A DNA stretch of 64,000 nt from Chitinophaga deserti. Its GTDB lineage: Bacteria > Bacteroidota > Bacteroidia > Chitinophagales > Chitinophagaceae. Below the pieces are notes generated by a model. That model made no database searches. It was given only the letters and a program-made list of their open reading frames with translations, and was not told where the DNA came from. This document shows, one piece after another, positions 1 to 9,101 of the stretch. A program made the position numbers and the translations under genes. The stretch is from positions 749,935 through 813,934 of the forward strand of contig NZ_QFFK01000001.1 in NCBI RefSeq assembly GCF_003149455.1, written 5' to 3'. Positions within the stretch are counted from its first letter, which is position 1, and every line of letters starts with the position of its first letter.

Positions 1-90
1 TCGGCCGACCAGGCGAGCATGGTTTGGCGTGCACCCGTAACATATGAAGGCAAAACTGCTTACGTAGTATATTCATTCAGCAGGCAGTAA
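1..90 (+). CDS. C-terminal end of an unidentified protein (cut by window edge)
   Basis: Frame 1 is open from the first base to a TAA stop at 88-90, giving 29 residues that end in VVYSFSRQ. A strong terminator follows 22 bases later, which supports this being the true 3' end of a plus-strand gene. The fragment is too short to place in a family. It contains no motif I recognise. Confidence 0.5.
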   Translation, partial: SADQASMVWRAPVTYEGKTAYVVYSFSRQ

Positions 91-112
91 TTCATTAACT
101 GTCAGCACCACC

Positions 113-155
113 AAAGGAAAAAGCAGGGCAAAATTTGCCCTGCTTTTTCCTTTTT
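113..155 (+). terminator. Rho-independent terminator
   Basis: There is a perfect 20-base inverted repeat (113-132 with 134-153) whose 3' arm ends in a T-rich tract. It closes the partial gene ending at 90. The A-rich 5' arm would make it work in either direction. Confidence 0.85.
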
Positions 156-163
156 AGTTATTG

Positions 164-171
164 TATCTTTG
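164..171 (+). promoter_or_regulatory. Bacteroidota -7 promoter element
   Basis: TATCTTTG matches the TAnnTTTG core used by the Bacteroidota housekeeping sigma factor. It lies 19 bases before the ATG chosen for the TPR protein. No convincing -33 TTTG is at the usual 19-21 base spacing, so support is from the -7 element and position only. Confidence 0.4.
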
Positions 172-190
172 CCCTTCGTTTCAAGAAATT

Positions 191-841
191 ATGAAAGCAT
201 TTAACTTATTTATTAAATACCGCCTGCCACTCGGACTGGTACTTCTGATCGGCGGTATCGCCCTGGGGCTTACCGTGGGCTGGTGGGAATCATCGATCCT
301 TCTCATTCTTGCCCTCGTTTGTATTGTAACGCATTTCCTCTTCGGCCCTATGCGCCTTGTACAGGAAGCCGTTGAAGCCGGGGATGTGGACGGTGCCATG
401 CGCTATATGAACTCGGTTAAATTCCCTAAACTGCTCATCAAGCCCATCCGTTCCGTATACTACTTTATGGAAAGCAACCTGGCCATGCAAAACCAGGACT
501 TTGACAGGGCGGAAGCTGCCGTTAAGGCCAGCATCAAATCGGGCAGCCCCATGAAGGAGTATGAAGGCATGCAGTTTTTCCAGCTGGGCACCATTGCTTA
601 CCAGAAAAACGATATCAAATCTGCCGACACTAACCTTAAGAAAGCAGTACGCCTCGGCCTCCCCGATAAGGAAAATACCGCAGGCGCCCTCCTCATGCTG
701 TGCTCTATTGCCATGAGCCGCCGCGATTTCAAATCCGCCAAGGATTACTTCCGCCGCGCCAAATCACAAAAACCTACTACCGAACAAATCGTTAGCCAGA
801 TCAAGGAAATGGACAAATACATCAGCCGGATGCCAGGTTGA
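191..841 (+). CDS. Membrane-anchored TPR-like protein
   Basis: The protein has 216 residues. Two hydrophobic segments at about residues 12-30 and 36-53 anchor it in the inner membrane. A soluble helical region follows with repeat-like pairs (for example MQNQDFDRAEAAVKASI and YQKNDIKSADTNLKKAV), typical of tetratricopeptide repeats that mediate protein contacts. An in-frame ATG exists 30 bases upstream, but it lies before the -7 element. The ATG at 191 gives a normal N-terminus that runs directly into the first membrane segment. It is a single gene between two terminators, so it appears to be monocistronic. Function is unknown; related small TPR membrane proteins are common in Chitinophagaceae. 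Confidence 0.85.
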   Translation: MKAFNLFIKYRLPLGLVLLIGGIALGLTVGWWESSILLILALVCIVTHFLFGPMRLVQEAVEAGDVDGAMRYMNSVKFPKLLIKPIRSVYYFMESNLAMQNQDFDRAEAAVKASIKSGSPMKEYEGMQFFQLGTIAYQKNDIKSADTNLKKAVRLGLPDKENTAGALLMLCSIAMSRRDFKSAKDYFRRAKSQKPTTEQIVSQIKEMDKYISRMPG

Positions 842-863
842 TGAAATATGATACTTATATGAA

Positions 864-895
864 GAAGCCAGCCGTATTTCCGGCTGGCTTTTTTT
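864..895 (+). terminator. Rho-independent terminator
   Basis: Inverted repeat AAGCCAGCCG / CGGCTGGCTT (864-873 and 881-890) with a seven-base loop, followed by a run of seven T. It sits 22 bases after the TPR gene stop. Confidence 0.9.
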
Positions 896-1459
896 ATGTT
901 GTCAGCGTCCTGTAAAAAATAAATACAAACCAGCTTGTGAAAACAGAATATTTTGTTAATTTTATTCAACAGCGAACATAACCAAATCATTTGCTAAATC
1001 GATATTGTAAGGTATTATAAGCCTTTAGGGTAAATTCTGAATCGAATCAATAGTCTGATATGCATGCTTCAGCATGAGAGCTCTTGAAGCATATACCAGT
1101 TAAAAACGACAATATTCAACCAAAATTCATCATTTAAACAAATTCAGTCAGCACAGGAACACCGCAGCGTATCCCGATTGAGCGCTACTGAGAGCATAGC
1201 TACTTTTTCTTTAACGCCATCACGGGCAATGCCCAGGGCCACGCCTTGCCTTTAACACAAATCCGGGAAGCTTTTTTAATTCATCCGCATTAACCTGAGT
1301 ATCTACGTGCGCACACGTGCCGCCACCGGCATGCCCGCCAGCTTCCAACACTATGCAATTCTCCCTGCCACACCGCGCTGATATTGCGCGGCAGGGCTTG
1401 CTATGCCAAAATTTCTATGCCTGACTAAAACCAAAATCTGTCTTCTAAAACTCACCTCT
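896..1459. other. Long intergenic region upstream of susC locus 1
   Basis: About 560 bases hold no gene I can support. The first part (to about 1140) is AT-rich. From about 1150 to 1400 the composition becomes gene-like, and the minus strand reads as two short open stretches in different frames (1220-1396 and 1148-1246) that could be a decayed gene. I could not name a parent family. The plus strand should hold the susC promoter, but I see no clear TAnnTTTG near 1460. Confidence 0.4.
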
Positions 1460-4400
1460 ATGTTCAAAAACATCCTCTGTTTAAAGCTCCTGCTGCTATG
1501 CACCCTCGCATACGCCCAGGAACGCCGGATTACCGGCACGGTAAAGGACAAAGACGGCAGTCCTTTGCCTGGCGTAACCGTTGTTGAAAAAGGGAACCGG
1601 ACCAACGGGTCCGTCGTTACGGGCGACGGATCTTTCGCGCTGACCCTTAAAGGCAACTCAAACGTCGTTATTCTCAGCCTTATCGGGTACGAGACCCGCG
1701 AAGTGGACGTAGCCGGCCAGCAGGTGATCAACATCACCATGCAGGTCAGCTCCAAAACTTTGGGCGACTATGTAGTAATCGGATACCAGGAAGTATCCCG
1801 CCGGAAAAACACCGCTTCTATTGCCACCGTAAAAGGCGAAACAATTGAAAACCTGCCCGCAGTAAGCGTGGATATGATGCTGCAGGGAAGGGTAAGTGGT
1901 GTAAACGTGCAAAACTTCTCCGGAGAACCCGGTGTCCGCAATTCCCTCGTGGTACGCGGCAACACCTCCGTACTAAGGGGATACGATGAAGCCCGCGCCC
2001 TGTCGCGCCCCCTGTATGTGATCGACGGGATCCCCAGCACCGCCTCCGAAGCCGGTATTCTCGAAAGCAATGGCACCGGTACCAACCCCATTGCAGGGCT
2101 TAACCCGAACGACATCGAGTCTATCGACATCCTGAAAGATGCTTCCGCCGCCGCCATTTATGGCTCACGCGGCTCCAACGGCATCATTATCATCAAAACC
2201 AAAACCCCTAAACTCGGTAAGCCCCAGTTCAATTTCAGCTCCTATATGGGCGTTACCAGAAGGCCCAAACTCTTTGAAGTAGTGGCTGGCGCAGAAGAAA
2301 GAAGGATGAAGATGAAACTCCTCAACCTTTACAACGAATCTGTAGACAATGAATTCCTGCCCATGATGCTGACAGACAGCCTCAGCCCTGATTTCAATAA
2401 TGCGACCGACTGGCAGGGCATGTTCTATAAAACGGGCCTCATCAATAACTACGACCTCTCCATGCAGGGCGCCACCGATGTATTCAACTATCGCGTGAGC
2501 CTCGGGCATTATAAGGAAGATGGTATTATCCGCAACACCGGCTTCAAACGTTATACCGTGCTGGCAAGACTGGGCGCCAAGATCACACCCTGGCTCAGTA
2601 ACCAGACACGCTTCCGCCTCAGCCGTACCGACAGGCCCAGAACAGCCAATGAGCGTACCGGAAGCTTCTTCGCTTTCGACACTTACTCCCTTCCGGCATC
2701 GTTCTACGCACTTACGGAAGACTCCCGCGAATATTTGCTGGGCAGCGATAAAAGCCTCAACAAGAACATCAATAACTCCATGGAGATCAGCACGGTGTTC
2801 AATGCAGACATCCTGAAGAACCTCCGCTTCAATACCACCGTTACCTATACCAGCGAAAACGGCGCCCGGAACTTCTACCAGCCCGGCGTTGTCCGCGATA
2901 ACGGTTATGGTTTCGGATCTGCTTTCTCCAGCAAAACGGAAGGACTGATTATGTACAACACGCTGGACTATACCACCCGGTTCGGTAAGCACGATCTTAA
3001 CTTCCTCGTAGGGCAGAATGCGGAATACTCGCAATATCAGACCAATTTCGGCAGTGCGGACCTGATCCCGAACGATTATGTATGGCAGGTGACGGTAGCG
3101 AATAAAAACTATTCCAACACCTATTCCTCCATCTCTGAAGAAGGCCTGCAAAGCCTCTTTGCCCGCGTAAACTATTCCTTTAACGACCGCTACCTGCTCT
3201 CTGCGGTATTCAATGCCGACGCTTCTTCCAAGTTCGGTAAAGACAACCGCTGGGGTATTTTCCCATCCGTTTCAGCCGGGTGGATCATGAGCGATGAACC
3301 TTTTATGCAGGATCTTTCATGGTTAAGCTTCCTGAAGATCCGTGGCAGCTACGGTGTTACCGGTACTCAGCCTGAAAGGAATTACCTCGGCTATAATACT
3401 TACCGCGTGAACGTTGCAGGTTTCGAAGGTAACGACGCCGCCACCTCCTATAACGGCGTAGCGGTTATTACCCCCAACTATGCAGATGGTATTGCGCAAA
3501 GAGATCTTTCCTGGGAAGAATCCCGCCAGGGAAACATCGGTTTCGAGATGGGACTGTTTAAAGACAGGATCAGGCTTACTGTGGATGGATATAACCGCAG
3601 CACATCCAAAGGCTTCTTCACCTACCGCCTGCCGGTTTCCAGCGGGTATACAGAAGCGCAGACCAATGCTATGGGCCTCCGCAATGCTGGTATCGAACTC
3701 ACGCTCAATACCCGTAATATGGCGCCCCGCAACCCGCTCCAGTGGAATACCGATTTTGTGTTTTCCTGGAACCAGAACGTGATCACCGCTCTTCCCAACG
3801 GCGGGCGCAGCATCGTGTTCAATTATAATTCCGGTGTTTACGGGCTCGATTACCTGCTTACGGTAGGCAAGCCCGCCAACCAGTATTATGTGTTTGAATC
3901 AAGGGGTATTTATTCAAGGGATGAAGATATTCCCTTTAACCTGCTCACCGGCCGGAAGCTGACGAACTTCGTTGGTTACGAATACCATGCCGGCGACCCG
4001 ATCCTGATCGACCAGGATGGCAACTTTGACCTGAAGGAGCCCATGGATCAGATCATAGGTGGTGACCCCAATCCCAAATTCTACGGTGGCCTTAACAATA
4101 CTTTCGAATGGAAAGGCTTCTCAGTTGGCGTATTCCTCAGCTACACCTTTGGCCGGGAAATCATGAACAGCTTCCTGAACCGCCGGTTGGAATACCTGTT
4201 TGAATCAACCGGTGATGATGGAGAAAATAAACTGGCACGCAGAGGGATGATCAATGTAGACAGGCTCAATTACTGGAAGCGCCCAGGCGACGTTGCGGAC
4301 CTGCCCACGCTTTCCCTTGTTAGCCGCCAGCGCTCTCCTTACCGCTTCCTCGATAAAAACACGTTCTACATCGAAGATGGCAGCTATGTACGTATCAAGA

Positions 4401-4609
4401 CTATTACCCTTGGTTACAACTTCCAGCCAACACTGCTCAGCAAACTGAAGCTGAACCGCCTCAGGCTGTATGGTGTGGTTGATAACCTGTACACCTTCCA
4501 GAAAACGGATGTGCCTGATGCAGAAGCAGTGAATGCGTATGGCGTTTATACCGGCGACGGTTATCCCATTCCCACCAAGTTCACTTTCGGTATCGACATT
4601 GGATTCTAA
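1460..4609 (+). CDS. SusC/RagA-type TonB-dependent outer-membrane receptor (locus 1)
   Basis: This 1049-residue protein takes up an oligomeric nutrient across the outer membrane using TonB energy, together with the SusD-like lipoprotein that follows. A signal peptide covers residues 1-19 (cleavage after AYA). A carboxypeptidase-regulatory-like domain follows at about 22-100 (RITGTVKDKDGSPLPGVTVV). The plug is at about 105-245, with the SusC signatures RPLYVIDGIP and KDASAAAIYGSRGSNGII. The rest is the beta-barrel, ending in phenylalanine as outer-membrane proteins do. The start at 1460 gives a clean signal peptide; an in-frame ATG at 1403 would put 19 unlikely residues before it. It heads a four-gene operon with susD, a fasciclin lipoprotein and a DUF5007-like lipoprotein. 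The substrate cannot be told: no glycoside hydrolase, peptidase or sigma/anti-sigma pair is adjacent. Confidence 0.95.
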   Translation: MFKNILCLKLLLLCTLAYAQERRITGTVKDKDGSPLPGVTVVEKGNRTNGSVVTGDGSFALTLKGNSNVVILSLIGYETREVDVAGQQVINITMQVSSKTLGDYVVIGYQEVSRRKNTASIATVKGETIENLPAVSVDMMLQGRVSGVNVQNFSGEPGVRNSLVVRGNTSVLRGYDEARALSRPLYVIDGIPSTASEAGILESNGTGTNPIAGLNPNDIESIDILKDASAAAIYGSRGSNGIIIIKTKTPKLGKPQFNFSSYMGVTRRPKLFEVVAGAEERRMKMKLLNLYNESVDNEFLPMMLTDSLSPDFNNATDWQGMFYKTGLINNYDLSMQGATDVFNYRVSLGHYKEDGIIRNTGFKRYTVLARLGAKITPWLSNQTRFRLSRTDRPRTANERTGSFFAFDTYSLPASFYALTEDSREYLLGSDKSLNKNINNSMEISTVFNADILKNLRFNTTVTYTSENGARNFYQPGVVRDNGYGFGSAFSSKTEGLIMYNTLDYTTRFGKHDLNFLVGQNAEYSQYQTNFGSADLIPNDYVWQVTVANKNYSNTYSSISEEGLQSLFARVNYSFNDRYLLSAVFNADASSKFGKDNRWGIFPSVSAGWIMSDEPFMQDLSWLSFLKIRGSYGVTGTQPERNYLGYNTYRVNVAGFEGNDAATSYNGVAVITPNYADGIAQRDLSWEESRQGNIGFEMGLFKDRIRLTVDGYNRSTSKGFFTYRLPVSSGYTEAQTNAMGLRNAGIELTLNTRNMAPRNPLQWNTDFVFSWNQNVITALPNGGRSIVFNYNSGVYGLDYLLTVGKPANQYYVFESRGIYSRDEDIPFNLLTGRKLTNFVGYEYHAGDPILIDQDGNFDLKEPMDQIIGGDPNPKFYGGLNNTFEWKGFSVGVFLSYTFGREIMNSFLNRRLEYLFESTGDDGENKLARRGMINVDRLNYWKRPGDVADLPTLSLVSRQRSPYRFLDKNTFYIEDGSYVRIKTITLGYNFQPTLLSKLKLNRLRLYGVVDNLYTFQKTDVPDAEAVNAYGVYTGDGYPIPTKFTFGIDIGF

Positions 4610-4639
4610 CCTGCGTATCCACACATTAAACTGACGATC

Positions 4640-6157
4640 ATGAAAAGATTCAAATATATACTTCCCATCCTTCTGACCAGCGCCCTCATACTGGGTGGCT
4701 GCAAGAAGCTGCTTGACCTGGAGCCTAAGAGCGGCCCTACCAGTAATGCCTTCTGGAAAAACGATAAAGATGCACTTGCCGGCCTGCTGGGTGGCTATTC
4801 GCTCGTCCGCGATGCATTGACGGACGAGAACCGGTTCTATGTATATGGCGATGTTACCGCCAATACCTTCCGGATCACTTACTCATCCGACTATTCCATC
4901 CACCAGATCCGCGATGGACTGCTCGACGGTACTTATTATGGCTACCTCGAAAACCTGCAGAACTGGACCAAGTTCTATAAGGCAATTGCACAGGCTAATT
5001 TACTGGTGGACAAGATTGCCGGCATTCCTGTTACCGGATTCCGCAACCAGGATCACAAGAACTATTATCTCGGCGAAGCTTACTTCATGCGGGCTTTCCT
5101 CTACTTCTATATTTCCCGGGTGTGGGGCGATGTGCCGCTTACACTGAAGCCGGTGGAAGATCTGGCGGATGCGGAAGAAATAGGACGTGAGAAACAGTCC
5201 GTGGTACTGGCACAATGCCTCAAAGACCTCGATGCCGCAATGCCCCTGCTCCCCAAAACACCCATTTCTTCGCAAGACCGTGGAGTACGCGCTACCAAAG
5301 CATCGGCCATTGCACTTAAAGCACATATTTATGCCTGGCAGAAAGACTTTGCCAAATGCGCGGAAGTAACCCGCGACCTGGTGACCACTCCTGCCGAATT
5401 CGGGCTTTCCCTCATCACCGATTCCGTACAATACCAGCGGATGAGCGTGGGCAAATCCACCGAAGCCATCTTCGAGATCAATATCAGCGATGAGCAGAAC
5501 GAAGGCCTGGGCCACGACATTTACAAAACCTACAAAGGCATCGGCGAAAAAACACTGTATCAGCCATACCTCGCCACCCGCGATCCCCGTAGTGAAGACG
5601 ATGTGCCCTGGCTGGTGAATACAGAAACAGCCCAGAACCTCTTCTATGAAGATGGCGACCTGCGTGCCGATCTCTGGTTCTACTTCGATCCCAACCTGCC
5701 GATGGTGATGCTGAAGAAATACTCCAACGTTACCTATAAAGACGGTGATGTACGGAAAGATCCGCGCTTCTCCAACAACCTGCTCATCTTCCGCCTGTCA
5801 GACATCATTCTGCTCCGTGCCGAAGCCCTGTACAATACCGGTAATGAATCCGGAGCAAGGGATCTGGTAAACCTCATCCGCACACGCGCCCGCCTGGAAG
5901 CACTGGATGGTACCGTTGCCGGCGATGACCTGTATTACTACACCATTACCGAACGGCAGCGGGAACTGTTTGCAGAAGGCCATGCTTTCTGGGATCTGCT
6001 GCGGACAGGATACATCAACGATTTCAATCCTTCGTTCAGTGATGCCGCCGTACCCGGTTCTACCCGCTTCGGTATGAACTACTGGCCCATCCCCCGCATC
6101 CTGTTCAAAGACAACCTGCATATGAAACAGACGCCTTACTGGAACGGCAGGCTCTGA
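4640..6157 (+). CDS. SusD/RagB-type nutrient-binding lipoprotein (locus 1)
   Basis: This 505-residue surface lipoprotein caps the SusC receptor encoded 30 bases upstream and delivers substrate to it. The N-terminus has a lipoprotein signal with lipobox LILGGC (Cys21) followed by KKLLDLEPKS, a very common SusD start. The helical TPR-like scaffold is visible in AEALYNTGNESGARDLVNLI and in the late ERQRELFAEGHAFWDLLR motif characteristic of the RagB/SusD family. Length is normal for the family. It is co-directional with susC and with the two lipoprotein genes after it, so it is very likely in the same transcript. Confidence 0.95.
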   Translation: MKRFKYILPILLTSALILGGCKKLLDLEPKSGPTSNAFWKNDKDALAGLLGGYSLVRDALTDENRFYVYGDVTANTFRITYSSDYSIHQIRDGLLDGTYYGYLENLQNWTKFYKAIAQANLLVDKIAGIPVTGFRNQDHKNYYLGEAYFMRAFLYFYISRVWGDVPLTLKPVEDLADAEEIGREKQSVVLAQCLKDLDAAMPLLPKTPISSQDRGVRATKASAIALKAHIYAWQKDFAKCAEVTRDLVTTPAEFGLSLITDSVQYQRMSVGKSTEAIFEINISDEQNEGLGHDIYKTYKGIGEKTLYQPYLATRDPRSEDDVPWLVNTETAQNLFYEDGDLRADLWFYFDPNLPMVMLKKYSNVTYKDGDVRKDPRFSNNLLIFRLSDIILLRAEALYNTGNESGARDLVNLIRTRARLEALDGTVAGDDLYYYTITERQRELFAEGHAFWDLLRTGYINDFNPSFSDAAVPGSTRFGMNYWPIPRILFKDNLHMKQTPYWNGRL

Positions 6158-6182
6158 TCCGTCATCACTTAAAAACAGTATC

Positions 6183-6866
6183 ATGAAAACGACCTTAATA
6201 TATATCCGGATCCTCCTGCTGGCAGCAGTTTTCGTTTCCTGCAAGAAGGATGATTACTTTATCGGCGGCAGCCTTCATAATCCGAAGTTCGAAGGCACTA
6301 CCTACGAATACTTAAAAACCAACCCGCTGTTCGATACACTGCTGTTGCTTATCGACAGAACGGGCCTTAAAGATGAAGTAAACGCTGCCGGTACCACCTT
6401 TTTTGCACCCAGCGATTATTCCATCCACAACTACGTGAAGAAAGTTGTACAGAAAAGGAAACAGCTCGAAGCCAACGACGAGAACCTCGTCTTCAACTTC
6501 GATGAACTGAACTACCCACAATTGAAAGACTCCCTGAGGGCATACATTTTTGGGGAGAAGATAGTGCGGGACGGATTGAATAAAGATGGTAAATACTTTA
6601 CATCGAAAGATGGGGAAAGAAGATACATCGCCCTGCGCGACGATCCTTCCAACACCTATCAGAACAGCGGACTCACTACCATCCCGAAATACATCTATTT
6701 CATGAAGGTATATGGAGATGTGGACCCTATCGTAAATGACCAGGTGCCCGACGAGGAAAAGGACACGCGCATTGTAGCCCAAACCACGGGTATTATCACC
6801 AACAACGGTGTGCTGCATGTACTGTCTAACAACCACATTTTCACTTTTGCTAAAGAACCTAAATAA
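6183..6866 (+). CDS. Fasciclin (FAS1) domain lipoprotein
   Basis: This 227-residue lipoprotein has lipobox VFVSC with Cys20 followed by KKD. The mature part reads as a single FAS1 domain: an opening stretch that ends LLIDRTGL, the motif TTFFAPSDYSI (the first FAS1 conserved region), and near the end TGIITNNGVLHVLSNNHIF, which matches the second conserved region (NGvlHvid). FAS1 domains act in adhesion or in binding surface polymers. It lies 25 bases after susD and 8 bases before the next lipoprotein gene, so it probably belongs to a cell-surface complex with this SusCD pair. FAS1 lipoproteins downstream of SusCD are seen in other Chitinophagaceae; their ligand is not known to me. Confidence 0.85.
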   Translation: MKTTLIYIRILLLAAVFVSCKKDDYFIGGSLHNPKFEGTTYEYLKTNPLFDTLLLLIDRTGLKDEVNAAGTTFFAPSDYSIHNYVKKVVQKRKQLEANDENLVFNFDELNYPQLKDSLRAYIFGEKIVRDGLNKDGKYFTSKDGERRYIALRDDPSNTYQNSGLTTIPKYIYFMKVYGDVDPIVNDQVPDEEKDTRIVAQTTGIITNNGVLHVLSNNHIFTFAKEPK

Positions 6867-6874
6867 CCATCCAC

Positions 6875-7870
6875 ATGACATTCAGTAATTTCCCATACAA
6901 AATCACAGGATGCGCGATGGCAGCAGTGGTGCTCCTTTCCGCCGCAATATCCTGTAAAAAAGTTCCGGTGGGTTATATCAGCGACCAGATCCGGTATGTG
7001 AATGATACCTTCCGTGTTATCCGGGGCACTAACTGGAATTCGGATCCAAAAGCCTTTGAGCTCGACGGTTCCAATTACCCCATCTCGGTGAAGATGCTGG
7101 AGATCCGCGATCTTGCTACCGGTAAGGCTGTAGATTATTTTGATAAGCCGAATGAAGTATTCGTTTGGACAGCCCTTTTCGATCCCAATTCCGACACTAC
7201 GGTAGCGTTGCTGAATAAGAAGCGTAAAATGGAATCCGTTCCTCCGCTGAAGCTGCTCGAGAAATCGGGCCAGCTTATATTTAACGAAGGCACCCAGAAA
7301 ATACCTCCGGGCAATTACACCTTTGATGTAGGCGTTACCAATGGCAGCGGCACCAAAACATTCCGCAATATTTCCGTGATACAGTTATACGAACTGGCTT
7401 TCAGGCAGGAAGGTGCGCCCGGATGTGCTTACTTCATAGATGGCACCACTACCAGCGGCGACATTGGTACGCCCACAATGACCTACAAAAAAATTTCAGA
7501 TCAGGGATACCAGGTAAGACTGAAAATTGTGGATAAAAACGGGAAACCCTTCAACCCCAAAACGGGTGAACTCATCAAGCGTGGCGACCGCCCCCTGTTC
7601 GAGACCTATGCCAAATTCCACCCTGTGGAATATACCGACACCACGATGGTATGCAATTATGAGCTCACGCCTTTCCCGCTGAAGGAATACCCCGGATACG
7701 GATACCTGATGTATTACCGCATCCCCAGCCAGTATGTGATACTGGACCCTGGCGTGGCTCCTACACCGGCCTCCATCTATAATGTGAATCCCCGTTTCGC
7801 TTTCCGGTTACTGGTAGCCGGCACTTTTGAAGTAACGATCCGCATCCCGAAGGTCACCCGTAAGACCTGA
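6875..7870 (+). CDS. DUF5007-like surface lipoprotein
   Basis: This 331-residue protein has a somewhat long lipoprotein signal and lipobox AAISC (Cys27) followed by KK. The beta-rich mature part starts VPVGYISDQIRYVND, with PISVKMLEIRDLATG shortly after. From memory this resembles the DUF5007 family, which is found next to SusCD pairs; a search would be needed to confirm. It begins 8 bases after the fasciclin gene and a terminator follows, so it ends the four-gene operon. The likely role is an accessory surface-exposed binding protein for the SusCD substrate. No catalytic motif is visible. Confidence 0.75.
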   Translation: MTFSNFPYKITGCAMAAVVLLSAAISCKKVPVGYISDQIRYVNDTFRVIRGTNWNSDPKAFELDGSNYPISVKMLEIRDLATGKAVDYFDKPNEVFVWTALFDPNSDTTVALLNKKRKMESVPPLKLLEKSGQLIFNEGTQKIPPGNYTFDVGVTNGSGTKTFRNISVIQLYELAFRQEGAPGCAYFIDGTTTSGDIGTPTMTYKKISDQGYQVRLKIVDKNGKPFNPKTGELIKRGDRPLFETYAKFHPVEYTDTTMVCNYELTPFPLKEYPGYGYLMYYRIPSQYVILDPGVAPTPASIYNVNPRFAFRLLVAGTFEVTIRIPKVTRKT

Positions 7871-7888
7871 TGCGACTTTGAACATAGA

Positions 7889-7918
7889 AAAGGGGTCCTG
7901 GCGTTGCCGGGACCCCTT
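7889..7918. terminator. Bidirectional terminator between convergent genes
   Basis: AAGGGGTCC / GGACCCCTT hairpin lies between the end of the DUF5007-like gene (7870) and the end of the minus-strand PLP enzyme gene (7936). An A run before the stem and T-rich sequence after it allow termination from both sides. Confidence 0.85.
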
Positions 7919-7935
7919 CATTATTTTATACCATT

Positions 7936-9099
7936 TTAGCGGATCAATTGCAATGCCTGCTCCAGGTCTGCAATGAGCGTGTCCGGATCTTCGAGGCCGA
8001 TGTACAGCCTTACCATCCGGTGCTTTTCTAACGTGGGATCGAATTCACTTTCCGCGAGGGAAGCACATGCCGGGAATGCCAGCGATTCATGCCCTCCCCA
8101 GGATACCGCCATCAGGAAGCGCTGCAGCCCGTTACAGAATGCTTCCACCTGTTCGCGGCGGCTGGCTTTCAGCTGAATGGTAAGCAGCCCTGCGGCGCCG
8201 CTCATCTGCTTTTTCGCCAGTTCATATTGCGGGAAGCCGGCATCCATAGGGAAAAAGATTTTTTCTATTCCCGGTTGCTCCTTCAGCCATGCGCATATCT
8301 TTTCTGTACTGCAGGCACTCCGCTCCAGCCTGATCTCCAAAGTACGGAGCCCGCGGAGGAGCAGCCATGCATTGAAAGGTGCAATGCCGCTGCCGATGTT
8401 CAGTAATTCTGAAGCGAATATCTTCCGGATCACCTCCTGCCGGCCGGTAAGCACACCCGCCATGGTATCGCTGTGGCCGCTGATGAACTTAGTAGCCGAT
8501 TGCAGGCATAGGTCGATCCCCAGATCGTGCGGGCGTTGAAATATAGGTGTGCAGTAACTATTGTCGATAATGGAAACAATCTCCTTTTCTTTCGCCAGGG
8601 CTGCCACGGCGGCAATGTCCTGCAACTCGAAGGTGAAAGAGTTGGGAGATTCGAGGTAGATCACGCGGGTGTTGGGCTTTATGGCGTTCCGGAAATTAGC
8701 GGTATCCGTACCATCCACAAATGTAGTTTCCACACCAAAGCGCGGAAGTATCTGGGTAAACAACTGCCCCGCCCAGTTATAAGGATCACGGACAGAAACG
8801 ATATGATCTCCCTGCTTTACCTGTGAAAGTACCGTGGCGAAGATTGCCGCGGCACCACTGCCGAAGATCAGTGCGTCTTCCGCACCATCCAGCGCAGCCA
8901 GTTTCTTCCGGAGGATTTCGATAGTGGGGTTATTACCCCGGGTGTAGAGAAAGCCTTTGTACTCGTCCTGCAGCAGTTCCCGCATCTCACCCACCGACTT
9001 AAAGGCAAAGTTGCTGCTTTGCATAATTGGTGGGGCGATGGCATTAAAGTATTGCTCCCTGTCTTCTCCCAGTTGGTTAATGATATAAGAAAGATCCAT
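7936..9099 (-). CDS. Cys/Met-metabolism PLP-dependent lyase or synthase
   Basis: This 387-residue fold-type I enzyme belongs to the cystathionine gamma-synthase / beta-lyase / methionine gamma-lyase family. The PLP lysine is Lys204 in SATKFISGHSD, the pyridine-nitrogen Asp is Asp179 (IIDNSY), and the phosphate-binding YTRGNNPT motif is at 52-59. The length fits the family. The exact reaction (cystathionine cleavage, methionine or cysteine breakdown, or sulfhydrylation) cannot be told from sequence alone. It starts 2 bases after the stop of an amino-acid permease gene on the same strand, so the pair is likely co-transcribed. This suggests that the imported amino acid is its substrate. It ends at a shared bidirectional terminator. 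Confidence 0.85.
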   Translation of the reverse strand: MDLSYIINQLGEDREQYFNAIAPPIMQSSNFAFKSVGEMRELLQDEYKGFLYTRGNNPTIEILRKKLAALDGAEDALIFGSGAAAIFATVLSQVKQGDHIVSVRDPYNWAGQLFTQILPRFGVETTFVDGTDTANFRNAIKPNTRVIYLESPNSFTFELQDIAAVAALAKEKEIVSIIDNSYCTPIFQRPHDLGIDLCLQSATKFISGHSDTMAGVLTGRQEVIRKIFASELLNIGSGIAPFNAWLLLRGLRTLEIRLERSACSTEKICAWLKEQPGIEKIFFPMDAGFPQYELAKKQMSGAAGLLTIQLKASRREQVEAFCNGLQRFLMAVSWGGHESLAFPACASLAESEFDPTLEKHRMVRLYIGLEDPDTLIADLEQALQLIR

Positions 9100-9101
9100 A
9101 A

